Part shown: positions 8,428-16,721 of the stretch, piece after piece
Layout of the letters: each line of letters begins with the position of its first letter
Numbering within the stretch: the first letter of the stretch is position 1
From: Murdochiella vaginalis
Lineage (GTDB): Bacteria > Bacillota > Clostridia > Tissierellales > Peptoniphilaceae
Assembly (NCBI RefSeq): GCF_900119705.1
Contig: NZ_LT632322.1
Coordinates: 682,001 to 746,000, forward strand
Direction of reading: 5' to 3'
Length of the DNA stretch: 64,000 nucleotides
The notes under the pieces: generated by a model
What the model was told of the DNA's origin: nothing
The model's database searches: none
The model's input: only the letters and a program-made list of their open reading frames with translations
Position numbers and translations under genes: made by a program

Positions 8428-9111
8428 ATGAAACAGGTTTATATAGTGGAAGACGATCAGAATATTCGCGAGCTGATCAGCTATGCATTGAACAACAACG
8501 GCTATAAGGCGCGCGGTTTCGCAGACGCGAAGGCGCTTTATGCGGCGCTGGACAGTGATGGCGCACCCATCCTGTTTTTGCTGGACATCATGCTGGAGGG
8601 GGAAGACGGGTATTCGATCTTAGCCACGATTCGCAATCGTGTCGATACCAAAGAAATTCCCGTCATCATGGTTACGGCGAAGACGAGTGAATTTGAAAAA
8701 GTGCGAGGTCTCGACATGGGCGCGGATGATTATGTCACCAAGCCCTTCGGCGTGCTGGAGCTACTGAGCCGAGTGAAGGCGGTGTTGCGACGCTACGGCG
8801 ACAGCGAGGAACGCTCTGTTTTGGTGCTCCATGAAATAGAGATGAATCCGAAGAAGCGGGAAACGCTCGTCGGAGGTAATCCGATCGAGTTGACGTACAA
8901 AGAATTTGAGCTGCTTTACTACCTGATGAACAATTTGGATGTCGTTCTCTCGCGTGACCGCGTCATGAATGCCATTTGGGGCTATGATTATGCGGGAGAA
9001 ACGCGTACCGTCGATGTGCATATTCGCGCCTTGCGACAAAAATTGGGCGACGCTGGAAAGTACATTAAGACCGTGCGCAATGTCGGCTATAAACTGAGCA
9101 AAGAGGCCTAA
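8428..9111 (+). CDS. phoP: Response regulator PhoP (OmpR/PhoB family)
   Basis: DNA-binding regulator of the phosphate starvation response. The receiver domain (about 1-120) shows the acidic pair EDD at 8-10, phospho-acceptor Asp53 in LLDIML, a Thr in MVTAK and Lys105 in VTKPF. The C-terminal winged helix includes LTYKEFELLYYLM and RTVDVHIRALRQKLG. It is followed 17 bp later by the kinase gene. The upstream TTAACA repeats before pstS are its likely target. Confidence 0.92.
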   Translation: MKQVYIVEDDQNIRELISYALNNNGYKARGFADAKALYAALDSDGAPILFLLDIMLEGEDGYSILATIRNRVDTKEIPVIMVTAKTSEFEKVRGLDMGADDYVTKPFGVLELLSRVKAVLRRYGDSEERSVLVLHEIEMNPKKRETLVGGNPIELTYKEFELLYYLMNNLDVVLSRDRVMNAIWGYDYAGETRTVDVHIRALRQKLGDAGKYIKTVRNVGYKLSKEA

Positions 9112-9128
9112 AGGGCAGGAGACAGCGT

Positions 9129-10256
9129 ATGAAGCGCAATATATGGCGTCATTTTCTACTGGCCGGCATGATTTTTGCCGGAATTTCTTCTCTCATCTGC
9201 GTGGGCCTGTTGCGGGTGATTTTGCCGAAAAGCAGCGTGGGGCAGCGCATCCCGCTGATCATCGGGGTCGTGGTGGTGTTGTTCGTCACAGCCTTGGTGC
9301 TCTCTGCAATTTTTACACAGCGCATCTATAACGAGAGTCTTCGCCCTTTGCGTATGCTCGTGCATTATTGGAATGATCTGCTTTCCGGAAAGGTCACAGA
9401 CAGCCTTCCCGCACCGGAAGCGGAGGAGATGTTGGCGAGCCTCTTGGATACGCAAGAGGAACGGGAGAATTTCTTTCAGCAGCTGGCGAATGTGCGCGAA
9501 AATGAAGCCATGCGACGCCAATTTTCCGCTAATGTGAGCCACGAGCTAAAAAGTCCGTTGACGTCCATCAACGGCTATGCCGAACTGATCGCTTCGGGAA
9601 TGGTGAATCCGGATGACACGCGCCGTTTTGCCGACATTATTCATCGCGAAGGCGTTCGCCTTCTCAATATGATCAACGAAATCATTCAGCTTTCCAAATT
9701 TGATACGGGCTATTCCGATTTCGATCAACGAGAAGAGGTGGATCTTCACGAGATATTGCGCGAAGAAATGGAGTCCCTTTCGTCCATGGCTGCGGAACAT
9801 CACGTACGCCTGGAGAGCGATGTGGTCGGAGAAGAGGAAACGAATCGTGTTGCGTTTTTCGGTAACCGCCGCTTATTGGCGGATGTGATGCGAAATCTGC
9901 TGAGCAATGCCATTAAATATTCGAAAGCCGACGGTGGATATGTCTTGACAAAGATACATCAAGATGAACACAATATAAGCATCATTGTCGAAGATGACGG
10001 CATCGGCATTGCACCGGAAAACCAAAAGCGTGTATTTGAGCGCTTTTTCACAGTGGATCCGGGCAGAACGCGCACAGATGGATCGGGAACGGGTTTGGGC
10101 CTGTCTCTGGTCAAACATATTGTTCAGGCACATGAGGGAATTTTGCGCCTGGATAGCGAATTGGGAAAAGGATCACGTTTTTCGATTCTCCTGCCGCGCG
10201 ACGCGAAAGCGACCGCGTCCGTCACGAACGAAACGGCATCGCCAAAGCAGCAATAA
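9129..10256 (+). CDS. phoR: Sensor histidine kinase PhoR
   Basis: Membrane histidine kinase partner of PhoP, 375 residues. Two membrane helices (about 8-31 and 41-63) are joined by only about 10 residues, so there is no extracytoplasmic sensor domain; signal input probably comes through Pst/PhoU. The phospho-acceptor is His138 in FSANVSHELKSPLTS. The ATPase domain shows the N box NLLSNAIKYS, G1 DDGIGIAP, the F box and G2 GSGTGLGLSL. There is no clear PAS domain in the short stretch before the histidine. Confidence 0.9.
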   Translation: MKRNIWRHFLLAGMIFAGISSLICVGLLRVILPKSSVGQRIPLIIGVVVVLFVTALVLSAIFTQRIYNESLRPLRMLVHYWNDLLSGKVTDSLPAPEAEEMLASLLDTQEERENFFQQLANVRENEAMRRQFSANVSHELKSPLTSINGYAELIASGMVNPDDTRRFADIIHREGVRLLNMINEIIQLSKFDTGYSDFDQREEVDLHEILREEMESLSSMAAEHHVRLESDVVGEEETNRVAFFGNRRLLADVMRNLLSNAIKYSKADGGYVLTKIHQDEHNISIIVEDDGIGIAPENQKRVFERFFTVDPGRTRTDGSGTGLGLSLVKHIVQAHEGILRLDSELGKGSRFSILLPRDAKATASVTNETASPKQQ

Positions 10257-10301
10257 TCTTTGGCCGATGAAAAGGGCACAACGGCCTACCAAGGAGACGG
10301 A

Positions 10302-11255
10302 ATGAAAACGATTCTCATCACAGGGGGCCTGGGGCAGATCGGCACGGAACTGTCAACCTATCTGCGTCGGGCATACGGAACGAATCACGTCATTGTTACA
10401 GATGTTGTGCGCAAGGATTCTCCCGTTGTGGAGGAGGGACCTTTTGAACAACTGGACGTGACCGATGGCAAGCGGCTGGCGGAATTGGTGGATCGCTATC
10501 ATGTGGATACGGTCATGCATTTGGCGGCATTATTGTCCGCCGTGGCAGAAGCGCATCCGCAAGCGGCGTATCACATCAATCTCGACGGCCTTTTTCAAGT
10601 GTTGGAAGTCGCGCGCGAGAAGAAACTGGCGGTGTTTACGCCCAGCTCGATCGGCGCCTTTGGTGCGTCCACTCCGAAAGTGACGCCGCAGGATACCATT
10701 CAGCGCCCGAGCACGATGTACGGCGTAACCAAAGTGGCGGGCGAGCTTCTTTGTGATTACTATTTCCGCCGCTTCGGCGTGGATACGCGCGGCGTGCGTT
10801 TTCCGGGCCTGATTTCCTATGCGGCGCTTCCGGGTGGCGGTACGACGGATTATGCGGTGGACATTTATTATGCGGCGCTGAAAACGGGCCATTATGACTG
10901 CCCCATCGCGGCGGGAACGTTGATGGATATGATGTACATTCCCGATGCCCTTCGCGCCGTGCACGAGCTGATGGAGGCGGATCCGACGAGGTTAACGCAT
11001 CGCAACGCCTTTAATATTGCGGCCATGAGCTTTGCACCGGAAGACATCGCGGCGGCCATCCAAAAGGAATTGCCCTCGTTCACTATGTCGTATCAGGTCA
11101 ATCCCATTTTGCAGGCCATTGCCGATTCCTGGCCGGATAAACTGGACGATACGGCGGCTCGTGAGGAATGGGGCTGGAAGGCGCAGTACGATCTACAAAC
11201 CATGACGAAAGATATGTTGCAGAATCTACGGCCGCGTTTGGTCGAGACAAAATAA
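10302..11255 (+). CDS. tdh: L-threonine 3-dehydrogenase, SDR/epimerase type
   Basis: Oxidises L-threonine to 2-amino-3-ketobutyrate with NAD+. The ATG at 10302 is preceded by AAGGAG; the upstream in-frame ATG at 10260 has no site, so the protein is 317 residues. The Rossmann motif GGLGQIG is at residues 7-13, and catalytic Tyr and Lys appear in STMYGVTKVAGE. This is the extended-SDR form, not the zinc alcohol dehydrogenase form. The next gene encodes the second enzyme of the same pathway, which makes the assignment firm. Confidence 0.92.
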   Translation: MKTILITGGLGQIGTELSTYLRRAYGTNHVIVTDVVRKDSPVVEEGPFEQLDVTDGKRLAELVDRYHVDTVMHLAALLSAVAEAHPQAAYHINLDGLFQVLEVAREKKLAVFTPSSIGAFGASTPKVTPQDTIQRPSTMYGVTKVAGELLCDYYFRRFGVDTRGVRFPGLISYAALPGGGTTDYAVDIYYAALKTGHYDCPIAAGTLMDMMYIPDALRAVHELMEADPTRLTHRNAFNIAAMSFAPEDIAAAIQKELPSFTMSYQVNPILQAIADSWPDKLDDTAAREEWGWKAQYDLQTMTKDMLQNLRPRLVETK

Positions 11256-11285
11256 ATGGATCCCCGTTTACGAAAGGAGCTCACC

Positions 11286-12470
11286 ATGAGCATTCATGAC
11301 ATGGAGTACTTGCAACAAAAAATTGATGGATTAAAGGCCGAGGGCCTGTATAAATCGTTCAAAGTGGTGGAAGGCCCGAACGAGGCGGAATGCGTGATCG
11401 ACGGTAAAAAAGTGATCAACCTTTCGTCCAACAACTATCTGGGCTTTGCCAATCATCCGCGGCTCAAAGAGGCCGCCATCAAAGCGATTCGCGAATACGG
11501 TGTCGGTGCCGGCGCGGTGCGTCCCATCAACGGTAACCTGCTGTTGCATGAAGAATTGGAAAAATTGCTTGCCGAGTTCAAGGAAGAGGAAGCCGTCGTT
11601 GTCTATCAATCGGGATTTAACTGCAATGCCGGAACCATCCAGGCGGCAGTGGATGAAGGCGATCTCATCATTTCGGATGAACTCAACCATGCCTCGATTA
11701 TTGACGGTTGCCGTCTGTCCAAGGCCAAGAAAACGGTGTTTCGCCACAGCGATATGGAGGACCTGGAGCGCGTGTTGAAAGAGCGCCGCGCAGATTACGA
11801 CAAGGTGCTCATCATTACCGACGGTGTATTTTCCATGGACGGGGACATCGCGAATTTGCCGGGCATCGTCGCTCTGGCGGAAAAGTACGACTGCATGACC
11901 TATGTGGATGATGCCCATGCCTCCGGCGTACTCGGACGCAGCGGACGCGGCACGGTGGATCACTTCCATCTGCATGGCAAGGTGGATTTCATCATCGGAA
12001 CATTGTCGAAAGCTATCGGCGTCATCGGCGGTTACGTGGCGGGAAAGAAGGCCACGATTGACTGGCTGAAGAACCGCAGCCGCCCGCTGCTCTTCTCCAC
12101 CGGAAACACCCCGGCCGACACGGCGGCGATCATCGAAGCCATCAAAATGCTGATGGAAAGCGACGAATACACCGAAAAACTTTGGGCCAATGCGCGCCTG
12201 TTTAAAGAAAAGCTCAACACCTTAGGCTTTAATACAGGACACAGCGAAACTCCGATCACTCCGATTATTATCGGTGACGAAGCCAAGACAGGGGAATTTT
12301 CCGAAAAACTCTTTCAGGCGGGCGTCTTTACCAGCCCCATCGTCTTCCCGACGGTACCCAAGGGCACAGGTCGCGTGCGCTGCATGATTACGGCGGCCCA
12401 TACGCCGGAGCAGATTACGCGTGCGGTGGAGATCATTGGCCGCGTGGGAAAGGAACTGGGCATTATCTAA
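11286..12470 (+). CDS. kbl: Glycine C-acetyltransferase (2-amino-3-ketobutyrate CoA ligase)
   Basis: PLP enzyme that splits 2-amino-3-ketobutyrate with CoA into glycine and acetyl-CoA. The start is the ATG at 11286 behind AAAGGAGCTC; the frame upstream has no site. The 394-residue protein shows [12 protein letters not shown], the cofactor Asp in [12 protein letters not shown], and the PLP lysine in [13 protein letters not shown]. With tdh it provides threonine fermentation to acetyl-CoA and glycine. A bidirectional terminator follows. Confidence 0.95.
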   Translation: MSIHDMEYLQQKIDGLKAEGLYKSFKVVEGPNEAECVIDGKKVINLSSNNYLGFANHPRLKEAAIKAIREYGVGAGAVRPINGNLLLHEELEKLLAEFKEEEAVVVYQSGFNCNAGTIQAAVDEGDLIISDELNHASIIDGCRLSKAKKTVFRHSDMEDLERVLKERRADYDKVLIITDGVFSMDGDIANLPGIVALAEKYDCMTYVDDAHASGVLGRSGRGTVDHFHLHGKVDFIIGTLSKAIGVIGGYVAGKKATIDWLKNRSRPLLFSTGNTPADTAAIIEAIKMLMESDEYTEKLWANARLFKEKLNTLGFNTGHSETPITPIIIGDEAKTGEFSEKLFQAGVFTSPIVFPTVPKGTGRVRCMITAAHTPEQITRAVEIIGRVGKELGII

Positions 12471-12556
12471 CGATGTTCCCGTCCCATGTCTCGGAATGGT
12501 TTCAAAGGGACGCGCGGGCTGTATGAAAACGCGCTGCCATATCACATAACATAAAG

Positions 12557-12593
12557 AAAGGCTGTACATCGAAAAACCGATGTACAGCCTTTT
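12557..12593. terminator. Bidirectional terminator between kbl and gltS
   Basis: Perfect stem of about 15 bp, AAAGGCTGTACATCG / CGATGTACAGCCTTT, with loop AAAAAC. T/A-rich flanks on both sides serve the convergent genes kbl (+) and gltS (-). Confidence 0.88.
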
Positions 12594-12617
12594 GCATCTG
12601 CCTAAAAATGGGAGAGC

Positions 12618-13856
12618 TTATTTCAGGTTTTTAACGAACATGCTGATGAAGGTGATCGTCTGCGGCTGATAGATGATATCCACCAGGAAGGCACCAACGA
12701 TCGGAACAATCATCATGGCCTTACGTGAATAGCCGTAACGGTCGTTGACAGCGGTCATGTTGACGATCGCCGAAGGCGTTGCACCAAGGCCGTGTCCACA
12801 AAGACCGGCGCACATAACAGCAGCATCGTAGTCCGCACCAAGGATACGGAAGATGATGAAGTAGGAAGCCAAAGCGAGGAACAGCACCTGGCAAAGGACG
12901 ACAAGGAGAACGCCGCCAACCAGATCCGCAATTTCCCAGAGCTTCAGCGTCATCAACGCCAAGGCTAGGAACAGGTTCAGCATTACCGTACCGATACCAT
13001 CCACCAGCGCAAAATCGAAGGTGTAGAAGTGATACTTTTCGTTCAAGTTACGGACGATTACAGCGACGAACATGGCGCCAACGTAGGTCGGGAAGGAGAG
13101 GTGGATCAGTTTTCCGATCCAGCCGGCGATGAGCGTACCGGCGGCCATGCAGGCTATAATGACAACCACGTTCTGAATGAGCTCGAAGCTTGTGAGTTTG
13201 TGATCGCTTTCGGTGGCGTTGACGTTTTCCGCATCGGTCACAAAGTCTTCATTGGTCGGCTTCAGGTGATGACGCTCAATAAGTAGACGCCCGAGCGGGC
13301 CACCAATTAAAACGGCCGAAATCAGGCCGAATGTCGCGGCTGCCGCACCGACGGTTTTGGCGATGGGGTAGCCCATTTCCACGAAGCTGTTGCCATAGGA
13401 AAGCGCAGCACCGTGTCCGCCGATCATGGAGATAGCGCTCGCGAGAAGCGCATACGGCGGTTCCAGACCGGTGGCGGCGGAAATGCCCATACCGATGCAG
13501 TTTTGAATAATGGAAACAACACCGCAGACCAGCCAATAGATGATCAACAGTTTACCGCCGCTCTTCAGAAGCTTTAAGCTCGCGCCGAGACCGACGGTGG
13601 TAAAGAATGCCAACATAAAAACACTTTGGAAGGGATCATCGAATACAAAGGTAAAGCTTCCGGTGGTATGCCCGACCCAGGTGATGAGCATAAACAGAAA
13701 GCCGCCTACAACCGGCGCAGGAATACAGAATTTCGCGAGGAAATTGATCTTGCGCACCAGCAGGTATCCGATGAGAAGAAGGATGGCGGCTAACGCGAGC
13801 GTCAGCACGCTATTGAGATTGATCGTAAATAAACCATCGACAACTTCGAATTTCAT
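12618..13856 (-). CDS. gltS: Sodium/glutamate symporter GltS
   Basis: Na+-coupled glutamate uptake across the cytoplasmic membrane. The 412-residue, roughly ten-helix protein is GltS-like in length and motifs (PAPVVGGFLF near residue 50; IGGHGAALSYGNSF and CGHGLGATPSAIVNM, the glycine-rich re-entrant-loop type). AAAGGAGGC precedes the ATG. It is the first of two GltS genes in the window and fits a glutamate-fermenting lifestyle. Confidence 0.92.
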   Translation of the reverse strand: MKFEVVDGLFTINLNSVLTLALAAILLLIGYLLVRKINFLAKFCIPAPVVGGFLFMLITWVGHTTGSFTFVFDDPFQSVFMLAFFTTVGLGASLKLLKSGGKLLIIYWLVCGVVSIIQNCIGMGISAATGLEPPYALLASAISMIGGHGAALSYGNSFVEMGYPIAKTVGAAAATFGLISAVLIGGPLGRLLIERHHLKPTNEDFVTDAENVNATESDHKLTSFELIQNVVVIIACMAAGTLIAGWIGKLIHLSFPTYVGAMFVAVIVRNLNEKYHFYTFDFALVDGIGTVMLNLFLALALMTLKLWEIADLVGGVLLVVLCQVLFLALASYFIIFRILGADYDAAVMCAGLCGHGLGATPSAIVNMTAVNDRYGYSRKAMMIVPIVGAFLVDIIYQPQTITFISMFVKNLK

Positions 13857-13957
13857 AATGCCTCCTTTTCTCTTTCGTTTTTATCAAGCTTCTACAGATG
13901 CACCTATATTGTATCATTTCTTTTATATTTGGAGAACCTGGTTGCGAAACCTTTTCC

Positions 13958-14998
13958 CTAAAATTGCTGCAAATAGTTTTGGAGAAAAAGGGAGTCTTCC
14001 CGTGCTAAAACCGCATTTCCCGCCAGCTCCTCCACATGGTGCTCAAACTCATGACGCAGGGTTTCGCGAACGTGAACTTTCAGCTCTTCCCGATCACAAA
14101 ACGGAAATTGTCTCTGGAAGGATCCATAATAGAGCTCGATCCGTCTTCCCAGCGTATCGCAAATATACCGTCCAAGCACCACCAGATCATCATGACGAGC
14201 CTGCGGATGGATTTCGACTTGAGGCTGAATTTGAATTTGTCCGTTTAATTCACGAAAGAGAAATTCCGGAAGCTCCTCGGCTAATTCCTGCACGATTTGC
14301 TGAAAATCGGCAATGGAAGGAAAGGCGGTTGGCGAAACGGTAGCTCCGTCCGGCACGTAATACGGCGCAATTGCGCGCCATAATGCGGAGACGGAAAAGC
14401 CGATCACCGTATACGGATCGCCTTTCACTTCGGCCAGAAAACCGGGCGGCATATCCTGCAGACCGTATGCGCCGGCGCGGTCTAATAGCTGCGGCGTGAG
14501 ATAGGCTTGCAGCTGTGCTTCCATTTGCGGGGTGTAGGGTGAAAACGTTACTTCTGCGAAGGTCTCATACTGCAGCATGCCCTGCAGTGTGCGTAAACAG
14601 ACCGCAGTCACCACCGTATGCGTCGTACCAAAATAGGAGCGCATCATCCACTCCGCTGCTGCCATGTCGCGGGGCTTATTGTAGATTTGTTCGTTATGGA
14701 CCACGATGGTATCTGCCGCAATATAGAGGGTGTTGCCCAAAAGGGAAAAGCTTGGATTTTGGCAGCCGGCTTTCGCCATGGCAAGCGCGCGGGCGGCAAT
14801 GGCTGCGCGTTCCACCATCGGTTTTCCGACGGTCTCGGACAGCGACGCCTGCCGTATGGTTTCCTCATCGCAAGGGACGTGTTCGCGTCTCGGATGCAGA
14901 AATGCCAACAAGGCGCGTCTTCTCGGCGATCCACTCATCAGCACAACGTGCTCAAAAGAACCGAGTGTTCCGTTTTGCTGCGCAACGGTCGAAAACAT
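13958..14998 (-). CDS. Fusion of Maf nucleotide pyrophosphatase and minimal zinc metallopeptidase domain
   Basis: The 346-residue protein joins two families. Residues about 17-210 are Maf (a pyrophosphatase for non-canonical or UTP/dTTP-type nucleotides): SGSPRR at 22-27, AADTIVV with Asp96, KPRDMAAAEWMM and HTVVTAV, then GAYGLQDM. Residues about 228-346 resemble the small zincin_1/MMP-like domain (PF06262 type): LPEFLFRELN, DLVVLGRYI, then the HExxH zinc motif HEFEH at 316-320 followed by H321. AAGGAGG precedes the ATG. One continuous frame covers both parts. Each domain assignment is from motifs; the biological reason for the fusion is unknown. Confidence 0.85.
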   Translation of the reverse strand: MFSTVAQQNGTLGSFEHVVLMSGSPRRRALLAFLHPRREHVPCDEETIRQASLSETVGKPMVERAAIAARALAMAKAGCQNPSFSLLGNTLYIAADTIVVHNEQIYNKPRDMAAAEWMMRSYFGTTHTVVTAVCLRTLQGMLQYETFAEVTFSPYTPQMEAQLQAYLTPQLLDRAGAYGLQDMPPGFLAEVKGDPYTVIGFSVSALWRAIAPYYVPDGATVSPTAFPSIADFQQIVQELAEELPEFLFRELNGQIQIQPQVEIHPQARHDDLVVLGRYICDTLGRRIELYYGSFQRQFPFCDREELKVHVRETLRHEFEHHVEELAGNAVLAREDSLFLQNYLQQF

Positions 14999-15068
14999 TT
15001 TTTCCTCCTTCCGGATCGGAATGGGCGAATCATCACAAAGACATCAAAATTCCACATCTCTCCCATGC

Positions 15069-15207
15069 TACAATAGCTATGGATAAATCATCCTTCATGC
15101 AATCGATCAGCTGAGAGTGAGCATTTCGTGTTCGCCTGTCCTGCTTTCAGGCGACGGACGAAAGCAAATCATCCGATGCCCTTTGGGACATCGGATTTTT
15201 GTTTTCT
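15069..15207 (+). ncRNA. Candidate small RNA with intrinsic terminator
   Basis: No plus-strand ORF lies here. A -10-like TACAAT is at 15069-15074 (no convincing -35). A stem-loop follows (TTTCGT-gtt-CGCCTG pairing with CAGGCG-acgg-ACGAAA, about 15124-15162), then a strong terminator: ATCCGATG-CCC / GGG-a-CATCGGAT (15171-15196) plus TTTTT. The T run is on the plus strand, opposite to both flanking genes. It could instead be a poor terminator for the minus-strand aminopeptidase gene. Confidence 0.35.
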
Positions 15208-15245
15208 GTACACCAAAGCACAGTAGCGCAGAACAGCAGGCACGT

Positions 15246-16487
15246 TTATTCCAGCACGAAGTTGCCGTTGACAAAAACGGCTTTTTCTACCCCGTCCGCC
15301 GTGATGCCAACAATGGACAGGTCTCTTGTACCGACCATAAAATCTTCGTGAATTTGCGAAACATTGGCACCGTGCGCTTTTAATTCTTCTTCCGTCATAT
15401 TTTCTCCACCCTCTATCGTTGTCGGGTAGCTTGCACCGAAAGCGAAATGGCAGGAAGCATTTTCGTCAAAGAGGGTTTCATAAAATAGTGTTTGGGAAAG
15501 CGAAATCGGCGAATCATAGGGAACCAGAGCAATTTCGCCAAGATGCACGGCGTTTTCATCCTCCGCCAGAAGCGCTTTCAGCTTTTCTTCTCCCTTTTTG
15601 GCGGAATAGGATGTCACAGCACCGTCCACAAAGTGCAGGGTGAAGTCCTCAATCAGACTGCCGTTATAGGCCAGCGGACGCGTGGCTACGAGGGTTCCGT
15701 CCACCCCTTCGCGATGGGGCATGGTGAACACTTCTTCGGTGGGCATATTGGGAACAAACGCCGTTCCGCGGTTATCGCTGGATGTCGCGGCACACCAGAT
15801 ATGACCTTCCGGAAGGCGCACGACAAGATCGGTGCCGTTTGCTGCCCGATAGTGCATCCGTTCAAAACGGTAGTGATTCAAACGATCGGCACGCTCTTGC
15901 AGACGCTGGAGATGCGCCTGCCAAGCAGCCACGGGATCTTCCTCATTGAGACGCATGACGGAAAAGATCTGTTCCCAAAGGCGTTCCACCGCTTCCTTGT
16001 CATTCGCTGCCTCGGGATAGACCTTTTTGGCCCAGGCGGTACAGGGAACCGCCACGATACACCAGGATACTTCATCATTCATGGTGTAATGCCGCAGGGG
16101 CTTAAATTTCTTATTGAGCGCCATCGAAGCGCGTTGCACACGGTCGTGATCCACGCCGGCAAGCGCTTCCGGGTCGGAGGAGATCAGATGAATCATGTGA
16201 ACTCCTTTTTTTAAGTAGTATTCGCGTTTGTCGTAGAGGTACTGGGGAACATTGTCCAACACCTCTAACGACGCATGTTCGAGGCGCAGGCGGCCAAGTG
16301 CGTCATCCTGCCAATCCACGACGACTTCGCTGGCGCCGGCCTCATAGGCATACTTGGCCACGAGGCGCGCAAAATCCGCCGCTTCAATCGCGGCGCTGAT
16401 GATGACCGGAACGCCGGGCTGAACGTTGGAGCCGACTTCCACGATGAGACGCGCGTAGGCGTCGAAACGTTGATCGTTGGTTTTCAT
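15246..16487 (-). CDS. Aminopeptidase, M29 family (AmpS/PepS type)
   Basis: Cytoplasmic metal-dependent aminopeptidase that trims N-terminal residues from peptides. The start is the ATG at 16487 behind AAGGAGGAA; the in-frame codon at 16517 has no site, giving 413 residues, normal for M29. Family features include the N-terminal VGSNVQPGVPVII, NMPTEEVFTMPHREGVDG, the Glu-rich metal region around EIALVPYDSPI, and HFAFGASYPTTIEGG. With PepF next door it supports a peptide/amino-acid-degrading metabolism. Confidence 0.9.
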   Translation of the reverse strand: MKTNDQRFDAYARLIVEVGSNVQPGVPVIISAAIEAADFARLVAKYAYEAGASEVVVDWQDDALGRLRLEHASLEVLDNVPQYLYDKREYYLKKGVHMIHLISSDPEALAGVDHDRVQRASMALNKKFKPLRHYTMNDEVSWCIVAVPCTAWAKKVYPEAANDKEAVERLWEQIFSVMRLNEEDPVAAWQAHLQRLQERADRLNHYRFERMHYRAANGTDLVVRLPEGHIWCAATSSDNRGTAFVPNMPTEEVFTMPHREGVDGTLVATRPLAYNGSLIEDFTLHFVDGAVTSYSAKKGEEKLKALLAEDENAVHLGEIALVPYDSPISLSQTLFYETLFDENASCHFAFGASYPTTIEGGENMTEEELKAHGANVSQIHEDFMVGTRDLSIVGITADGVEKAVFVNGNFVLE

Positions 16488-16657
16488 GATTCCTCCTTGT
16501 GATGCGTCAAAGCGCAAATACTTTCTATTCTCTTCGCATGGAACGCCGCTTTCCGGCGAAGGCTCGTTTCAATGCGAGCGCATTTTCCGGTGCGGTTCCA
16601 TTCCTTCCCGGTACAGCTCACCCTTTTCCGGTGCGTGGAAAAAGAAAATAGGGTAGC

Positions 16658-16693
16658 ATAATAACGAAAATTGTCGATCGCTATCGTTATTAT
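16658..16693. promoter_or_regulatory. Perfect inverted repeat before pepF (possible operator)
   Basis: ATAATAACGA (16658-16667) and TCGTTATTAT (16684-16693) are perfect 10-bp arms 16 bp apart, in the divergent spacer between the aminopeptidase and pepF. The position suits a shared operator, but it could also act as an mRNA hairpin. No regulator is identified. Confidence 0.5.
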
Positions 16694-16721
16694 AACGGAA
16701 TCCCGTTGGAAAGGAGAAACG

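Noticed and set aside
13540-14343. Plus-strand ORF of 267 residues
   Set aside because: Shadow of gltS and the Maf fusion on the other strand; it crosses their spacer without a ribosome site.
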